Below the pieces are notes generated by a model. That model saw only the letters and a list, made by a program, of their open reading frames with translations, did no database searches and was not told the origin of the DNA. From assembly GCF_017894385.1 (NCBI RefSeq), contig NZ_CP059560.1, positions 3,481,501-3,545,500 of the forward strand: 64,000 nucleotides of DNA. The letters run 5' to 3'. Source of the stretch: Aromatoleum petrolei (GTDB lineage Bacteria > Pseudomonadota > Gammaproteobacteria > Burkholderiales > Rhodocyclaceae). This document shows positions 60,702 to 64,000 of the stretch, in pieces. Both the position numbers and the translations under genes were made by a program. Within the stretch, counting starts at the first letter, position 1. Each line of letters starts with the position of its first letter.

Positions 60702-61500
60702 CAAACCCACAAACCGTTCCCGCCCGCCGCAGGGCGACCATGCGGAGTCGCCCGCCGCAGGGCGCGCGGAGTCGCGCCTGATCTACGGCTTCCATTCCGT
60801 GCTGGGCAAGCTGCGTCGCGACCCGGAGGCGGTGTTCGAGCTGTATCTGTCGTCCTCCCGTACTGATGCGCGTTCGAAGGACGTGCTGCGGCTGGCCGAG
60901 GCGCAGAAGGTGCGCATCATCCAGGCCGAGTCCGACCGGCTCGACGGCATGGTCGGCACGCGCCGGCATCAGGGGGTGATCGCGCGCGTCGATGCGCGCA
61001 GCCGCGACATCAAGCTCGCCGACGTGCTCGACGTGCTGGAAGAAAATGCGTTGATCCTCGTTCTCGATGGTGTGCAGGACCCGCACAACCTGGGTGCCTG
61101 CCTACGCGTCGCGGATGCGGCCGGGGCACACGCGGTGGTGGCGCCGAAGGATCGCGCGGTGGGGCTCAATGCGACCGCGGTGAAGGTGGCGAGCGGTGCG
61201 GCCGATTCGGTGCCCTACATCACGGTGACGAACCTGGCGCGGGCGCTGCGCGAGATGCAGGAGGCCGGCGTATGGGTCGTGGGGGCTGCGGGCGAGGCGG
61301 AGAAATCCCTGTACGAGATCGACCAGAAGGGACCGGTTGCGTGGGTGATGGGCGCCGAAGGCGAGGGGTTGCGCCGGCTGACGCGCGAGACCTGCGACGA
61401 ACTGGCGAAGATCCCGATGCTCGGCACCGTCGAGAGTCTCAACGTTTCGGTTGCGAGCGGGATCTGCCTGTTCGAGGCACGGCGCCAGCGCGGCGGGTGA
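60694..61500 (+). CDS. rlmB: 23S rRNA 2'-O-methyltransferase RlmB
   Basis: SpoU-family (SPOUT, knotted) methyltransferase for G2251 of 23S rRNA. The 268-residue protein has an N-terminal substrate-binding domain (about 28-105; LIYGFHSVLGKLRRD) and the SpoU domain (about 115-265) with LDGVQDPHNLGACLRVADA, GAEGEGLRRLT and ESLNVSVASGI. Start GTG 60694 lies inside the rnr end; rnr-rlmB coupling is common. Confidence 0.96.
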   Translation: MANKPTNRSRPPQGDHAESPAAGRAESRLIYGFHSVLGKLRRDPEAVFELYLSSSRTDARSKDVLRLAEAQKVRIIQAESDRLDGMVGTRRHQGVIARVDARSRDIKLADVLDVLEENALILVLDGVQDPHNLGACLRVADAAGAHAVVAPKDRAVGLNATAVKVASGAADSVPYITVTNLARALREMQEAGVWVVGAAGEAEKSLYEIDQKGPVAWVMGAEGEGLRRLTRETCDELAKIPMLGTVESLNVSVASGICLFEARRQRGG

Positions 61501-61545
61501 CGCCGCTTCGCCTGGCCGAGGCGTGAATCTTGCATGGAGTCCACC

Positions 61546-62121
61546 ATGCTTCGCGTACTCGTCATCGATGAATCCCGGGCCCGGGCGGCGGAAATCTGCG
61601 CCGGGCTCGCGCTCGCCGGTCATCAGGTGGCTGCGGTGTTGGCGTCCTCTGCGGACCTGTCGGCACAGATCGAGTCGATCCGGCCGGACGTCATCCTGAT
61701 CGAGACGGATTCGCCGTCGCGCGACACGCTCGAGAACCTGGCGGTGATGAACGCGGAGATGCCGCGGCCGGTGATCATTTTCGCGCAGGAAGGCGACCAG
61801 GAGACGATACGCGCGGCGGTCAAGGCGGGCGTGTCGACCTACGTGGTCGACGGTCTCGACCCGCAGCGCCTGAAACCGGTGATAGACGTGGCGGTGGCGA
61901 GCTTCGAGGAGCATCAGGCCTTGCGCAGCGAGCTTGCCGCGGCGACGAAGAAGCTGTCCGAGCGCAAGCTGATCGAGCGCGCAAAGGGCCTGCTGATGAA
62001 GTCGCGCGGTATGGACGAGGCCGAGGCCTACGCGGCGCTGCGCAAGCTCGCGATGGAGCGCGCGAAGCCGATGGCGGTGGTGGCGCAGGATCTCATCGAC
62101 ATGGCGAAATACTTGCTGTGA
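61546..62121 (+). CDS. nasT: NasT-like response regulator with ANTAR antiterminator domain
   Basis: Antiterminator of the AmiR/NasT group that binds leader RNA hairpins so that nitrate/nitrite assimilation genes are read through. The 191-residue protein has a receiver-like domain (about 1-120; VLVIDESRARAAEI) and an ANTAR domain (about 130-185; RKLIERAKGLLMKSRGMDEAEAYAALRK). ATG 61546 is chosen as GGAG lies 6 bp upstream; ATG 61534 would add four residues. The nrtA operon begins downstream. No NasS gene is adjacent. Confidence 0.9.
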   Translation: MLRVLVIDESRARAAEICAGLALAGHQVAAVLASSADLSAQIESIRPDVILIETDSPSRDTLENLAVMNAEMPRPVIIFAQEGDQETIRAAVKAGVSTYVVDGLDPQRLKPVIDVAVASFEEHQALRSELAAATKKLSERKLIERAKGLLMKSRGMDEAEAYAALRKLAMERAKPMAVVAQDLIDMAKYLL

Positions 62122-62514
62122 CGCCCGTCCTGGCGCAGCGCGGATTTCCATCCCGCCCTGCGTCGTACGGCTCACTTTCCTGAATCCTGCCTCGCGCACC
62201 CTTGGTGCGAAAACCCTTCTTGGTGCACTGCAATAGTGCGCCGCCGCGCTCTCCCTATACCTGTTCGTCCTCGGCGCAAGGCCCGTGCAAGGCTTTGTGC
62301 GTAAGGGCTTTCGGGGCTTTTCCGCGCCTCTGGCGCATTCCCTGCTAAGAGAGTCTCGAGTCGGATCAATGGCGGTTCGATGACGAATTGACCGGCCCCA
62401 ATGTCGGGGTCGTGCAAGCTACGGACAACGGCGTCCATCCCTGCGGCGGAATCCTCGCGATTCGCCGCGGGTGATGTGCGCCGTTTTCGCTTTTCGGCCT
62501 GCAGGGAGATGAAG
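62122..62514 (+). promoter_or_regulatory. Promoter and leader region of the nitrate transporter operon
   Basis: 393 bp without a gene. It holds an NtrC-like site TGCACTGCAATAGTGCG (62224-62240, GCAC-N7-GTGC) and a related palindrome GCACC-N3-GGTGC (62196-62208), then a sigma-54-like GG-N10-GC element (GG 62280-62281, GC 62292-62293) and, in the later half, two hairpins. The order suits nitrogen-controlled transcription plus NasT-dependent antitermination. Assignments come from pattern matching only. Confidence 0.5.
62443..62496 (+). terminator. Candidate leader terminator upstream of nrtA
   Basis: Hairpin GCGGCGGAATC/GATTCGCCGC (62443-62468, one bulge) followed after 13 bp by GTTTTCGCTTTT. 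It is 47 bp before the nrtA start and would block transcription unless relieved; the T run is interrupted and not adjacent to the stem, so confidence is limited. Confidence 0.4.
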
Positions 62515-63774
62515 ATGAGTGCATTCGAGGACAAGGGCATGTCGCGGCGGGAGTTCGTGCGGCGGACGATGGCGTTTTCGGGAGCGGCGATGATGGGGTC
62601 GGCAGGGCTGGGTGTCAGCAGCGGCGTGTGGGCGGCGGGCTCGGATGCTCCCGAGAAGAAGGATATCCGTGTCGGCTTCATCCCGTTGACGGACTGCTCG
62701 TCGGTGGTGATGGCCGCGGTGCAGAAGTTCGACGAGAAGTACGGCATCAAGATCATCCCGAGCAAGGAGGCGAGCTGGGCCGCCGTGCGCGACAAGCTGG
62801 TGTCCGGCGAACTCGATGCGGCGCACGTGCTTTACGGCCTTGTGTATGGTGTGCATCTGGGCATCGGCGGGCCGAAGAAGGACATGGCGGTGCTGATGAG
62901 CCTTAACAACAATGGCCAGGCGATCACGCTCGCGAACAAGCTCAGGGAGCAGGGGGTGACCGACGGCGCAGGACTGCGCAAGCTGATCACCGCAAAGCCG
63001 GGCGAATACACCTTCGCGCAGACCTTCCCGACCGGCACGCACGCGATGTGGCTGTACTACTGGCTGGCGGCGCACGACATCAATCCGATGAAGGATGTGA
63101 AGGTCATCACCGTGCCGCCGCCGCAGATGGTTGCGAACATGCGGGTGGGTAACATGGACGGTTTCTGCGTCGGCGAGCCGTGGAACAACCGCGCGATCAT
63201 GGACAAGATCGGCTTCACCGCGGTGACGACGCAGGACATCTGGACCGACCACCCGGAGAAAGTGCTGGGCACGACCGCGGACTGGGTCGCGAAGCATCCC
63301 AACGCGGCGCGCGCGCTGACGGCGGCGATCCTCGAGGCCGGGCGCTGGATCGACGCCTCGCTGCCGAACCGCCGCACGACCGCTGAGACGGTGGCGCAGA
63401 AGTCCTACATCAACACGGACATGGACGTGATCCTCGAGCGGATGCTCGGCCGCTATTCCAATGGCCTGGGCAGGAGCTGGGACGACGCGAACTACATGAA
63501 GTTCTACAACGACGGGGCGGTGAACTTCCCCTACCTCTCCGACGGGATGTGGTTTCTGACACAGCACCGTCGCTGGGGGCTGCTCGACCGCAATGTCGAT
63601 TACCTCGCCGTGGCGAAGCAGATCAACCGTATCGACATCTACAGACAGGCGGCGACGGCGGCGAAGGTGCCGCTGCCGAAGAGCGAAATGCGCAGCCACA
63701 AGTTGATTGACGGGGTGGTGTGGGACGGCAAGGAACCGGCGAAGTACGCGGGTTCGTTCAAGGTCAGGGCATGA
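62515..63774 (+). CDS. nrtA: Nitrate ABC transporter substrate-binding protein NrtA (CmpA/NrtA family)
   Basis: Exported binding protein for nitrate/nitrite uptake. The 419-residue protein has a Tat signal (MSRREFVRRT, residues 9-18, then a hydrophobic stretch to about 41) and the CmpA/NrtA fold with DIRVGFIPLTDCSSVVMA and QTFPTGTHAMWLYYWL. ATG 62515 is preferred, as GGAG lies 6 bp upstream; the ATG at 62509 abuts it. The signal separates it from cytosolic NasS sensors. nrtB follows after 16 bp. Confidence 0.93.
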   Translation: MSAFEDKGMSRREFVRRTMAFSGAAMMGSAGLGVSSGVWAAGSDAPEKKDIRVGFIPLTDCSSVVMAAVQKFDEKYGIKIIPSKEASWAAVRDKLVSGELDAAHVLYGLVYGVHLGIGGPKKDMAVLMSLNNNGQAITLANKLREQGVTDGAGLRKLITAKPGEYTFAQTFPTGTHAMWLYYWLAAHDINPMKDVKVITVPPPQMVANMRVGNMDGFCVGEPWNNRAIMDKIGFTAVTTQDIWTDHPEKVLGTTADWVAKHPNAARALTAAILEAGRWIDASLPNRRTTAETVAQKSYINTDMDVILERMLGRYSNGLGRSWDDANYMKFYNDGAVNFPYLSDGMWFLTQHRRWGLLDRNVDYLAVAKQINRIDIYRQAATAAKVPLPKSEMRSHKLIDGVVWDGKEPAKYAGSFKVRA

Positions 63775-63790
63775 GCGGGAGGGCGCGGCG

Positions 63791-64000
63791 ATGACGCTAG
63801 CAGTCGTGGCGGACCGGAATGATGCCGGGACCGCGGAAGTGAGGGGGGGGCGCGCGGTGCTTGCAGCGCGCGGCAAGGGCCGGGCGGTGAAGGTCGTGGC
63901 GGCCGATGCGCCTGCTGCGGCACCGGGTAGGGGCTACGGCGCGCGCCTGAGCGGCTGGATGCGCGCGCTGGCCGCGGCCGTGCTGCCGCCCTTGGTGGGG
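63791..64000 (+). CDS. nrtB: Nitrate ABC transporter permease NrtB (5' part)
   Basis: First 70 codons of a gene directly downstream of nrtA with GGGCGCGGCG before the ATG. The visible part is a cytosolic Ala/Gly/Arg-rich tail and the beginning of a hydrophobic helix (LAAAVLPPLVG). The assignment to the NrtB permease rests mainly on position in the nrtABC order; the sequence seen so far is not diagnostic. Confidence 0.7.
   Translation, partial: MTLAVVADRNDAGTAEVRGGRAVLAARGKGRAVKVVAADAPAAAPGRGYGARLSGWMRALAAAVLPPLVG

Overview
The window is a GC-rich (roughly two-thirds G+C by eye) stretch of chromosome from a betaproteobacterium. The gene order (mla operon, murA, his cluster, tatABC; hisS, yfgM, bamB, der, hfq, hflX, hflKC, hisZ, purA) together with c-di-GMP proteins and nitrate-assimilation genes points to the Rhodocyclales/Zoogloeaceae (Azoarcus, Aromatoleum or Thauera type). 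This placement rests on gene content and protein character, not on a database search. No insertion sequence, prophage, CRISPR array or rRNA was seen. Most of the window is core genome.

Layout. 1-2730 (minus): a partial enoyl-CoA hydratase, lptA, lptC and kdsD (LPS export and Kdo synthesis), without kdsC or lptB. 2873-4843: a CPA2 cation/proton antiporter. 5005-8848: the mlaFEDACB phospholipid-transport operon. 8860-12058: a two-gene ABC exporter, a BolA-like gene and murA. 12098-12505 (minus): rnk. 12638-19457: hisG, hisD, hisB, hisH, hisA, hisF, hisI and hisE, with hisC inverted in the middle. 19465-21406: a HIT protein and tatABC. 21428-26146: a DegS-like protease, a Nif3-like protein, a FimV-like protein and a DUF2889 protein. 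26407-28472: sucCD.

28636-41225 is the accessory part. It holds an exported intradiol dioxygenase, a soluble hybrid histidine kinase, a thioredoxin-like protein, a DUF47/Pit phosphate-uptake pair, a PstS-like binding protein placed 4 bp before a large HBM-PAS-GAF-GGDEF-EAL protein, and a convergent Cache-type diguanylate cyclase. The PstS-like/GGDEF-EAL pair beside Pit is the best candidate for an undescribed sensory system, possibly linking phosphate (or another oxyanion) to c-di-GMP.

41693-57207 returns to core genes: ndk, rlmN, pilW, rodZ, ispG, hisS, yfgM, bamB, der, hfq, hflX, hflK, hflC, a DUF2065 gene, hisZ and purA. 57401-57870 carries two near-identical tRNA-Leu(CAG) genes on the minus strand with a REP-like inverted pair between them. 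57921-61500: rnr and rlmB. 61546-64000: a NasT-like ANTAR antiterminator followed by a leader region and the start of a nitrate ABC transporter operon (nrtA and the beginning of nrtB).

The genes combine into envelope biogenesis (Lpt, Mla, Bam, MurA, RodZ, PilW), histidine synthesis (short HisG here, its partner HisZ 42 kb away), protein export and quality control (Tat, DegS, HflKC), RNA metabolism (Hfq, RNase R, RlmB, RlmN) and c-di-GMP signalling. Several intrinsic terminators sit at informative places, notably between tatA and tatB and just upstream of rnk.
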